64,000 bases of DNA, from the NCBI RefSeq assembly GCF_003610295.1, contig NZ_RAPV01000001.1, positions 6,882,001-6,946,000 of the forward strand, written 5' to 3'. The position numbers and the translations under genes were made by a program. Position 1 is the stretch's first letter; each line of letters starts with the position of its first letter. The notes below the pieces were generated by a model, which had not been told where the DNA came from, searched no databases, and saw only the letters and a list, made by a program, of their open reading frames with translations. Source of the stretch: Paraburkholderia sp. BL23I1N1. Its GTDB lineage: Bacteria; Pseudomonadota; Gammaproteobacteria; Burkholderiales; Burkholderiaceae. Shown here one piece after another: positions 63,816 through 64,000 of this stretch.

Positions 63816-64000
63816 GGCTGTCTCCAATATAAAATATTTGTATCCCGCCAAAGCCTCGTACGCTGGGTGTGCTCGCATCGAACAACCCGACGAAACGTCG
63901 GCACAACCTTCTCATCACGTGTTGCACACGCTCCTCTGGCACCACGCTTCACGCCGGAATGCTCTGTTCGCCGCACTGCCCTACGTAGAGGCCCGTCTAG

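Noticed and set aside
1..64000. CRISPR arrays, rRNA and tRNA genes, phage structural genes
   Set aside because: No regularly spaced repeat array, tRNA-like cloverleaf sequence, rRNA motif or capsid/tail gene was seen by reading; a covariance-model scan was not possible here.

Overview
The window looks like a chromosome or megaplasmid segment of a GC-rich betaproteobacterium of the Burkholderiaceae, most like Paraburkholderia, Caballeronia or Burkholderia. This rests on protein style only (a DUF4148 secreted protein, a Gram-negative porin, an MdtABC-type efflux operon, a GlaH/LhgO pair, many LysR/AraC/GntR regulators next to catabolic genes). No rRNA, tRNA or CRISPR array was seen.

Layout. 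1-5.2 kb: end of a periplasmic-type protein gene, a DGPF (YCII) protein overlapping an ECF42-type sigma factor, an SDR oxidoreductase divergent from a GlxA-like AraC regulator whose tail abuts an IS4/IS50-like remnant. 5.7-14.9 kb: a tight operon for a tripartite RND pump with two different RND subunits. 15.2-18.9 kb: a MASE1 histidine kinase and NarL-type regulator followed by a lone PstS-like protein. 19.2-25.3 kb: DUF4148 protein, CidA/LrgA-LrgB pair, a secreted protein of unknown function, an AcpA-like phosphoesterase, and a TetR/SDR divergent pair ending in a large perfect palindrome.

25.5-45.4 kb is a catabolic region. It holds two intact beta-keto acid cleavage enzymes (BKACE) and one broken copy, two related MFS transporters, an M24 peptidase, a glutarate module (LysR, GlaH, LhgO, class III CoA-transferase, MFS), a GntR regulator with a TauD-type dioxygenase, a BON protein, a porin, a quinone oxidoreductase and a small serine hydrolase. 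A shared palindrome, TGTCGACA flanked by T-rich and TTA sequence, lies in front of the GntR gene and its neighbours (37.0, 38.4, 39.4, 41.35 and 41.5 kb) and is probably the operator of a local GntR regulon.

45.5-50.9 kb is a scar zone. A tatA-tatB pair without tatC faces the 5' stump of a Tat-exported oxalate-decarboxylase-like gene. That gene is cut off by an IS6-family element whose transposase gene contains a complete group II intron, inserted directly after the codon of the conserved Glu in the NNLIEQDHR motif. Remnants of an IS110 transposase and a tyrosine recombinase and a 22-bp inverted-repeat structure follow.

51-57 kb: a CitA-like citrate/proton symporter divergent from a two-subunit ATP-citrate-lyase-like pair, suggesting citrate uptake and ATP-dependent cleavage to acetyl-CoA and oxaloacetate. 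57.2-63.8 kb: fragments of a TetR and an AcuI/YhdH gene, then an operon for a spermidine/putrescine-type ABC importer (ATPase, binding protein, two permeases) ending in a GMC oxidoreductase, so an imported substrate may be oxidised by the last gene product.
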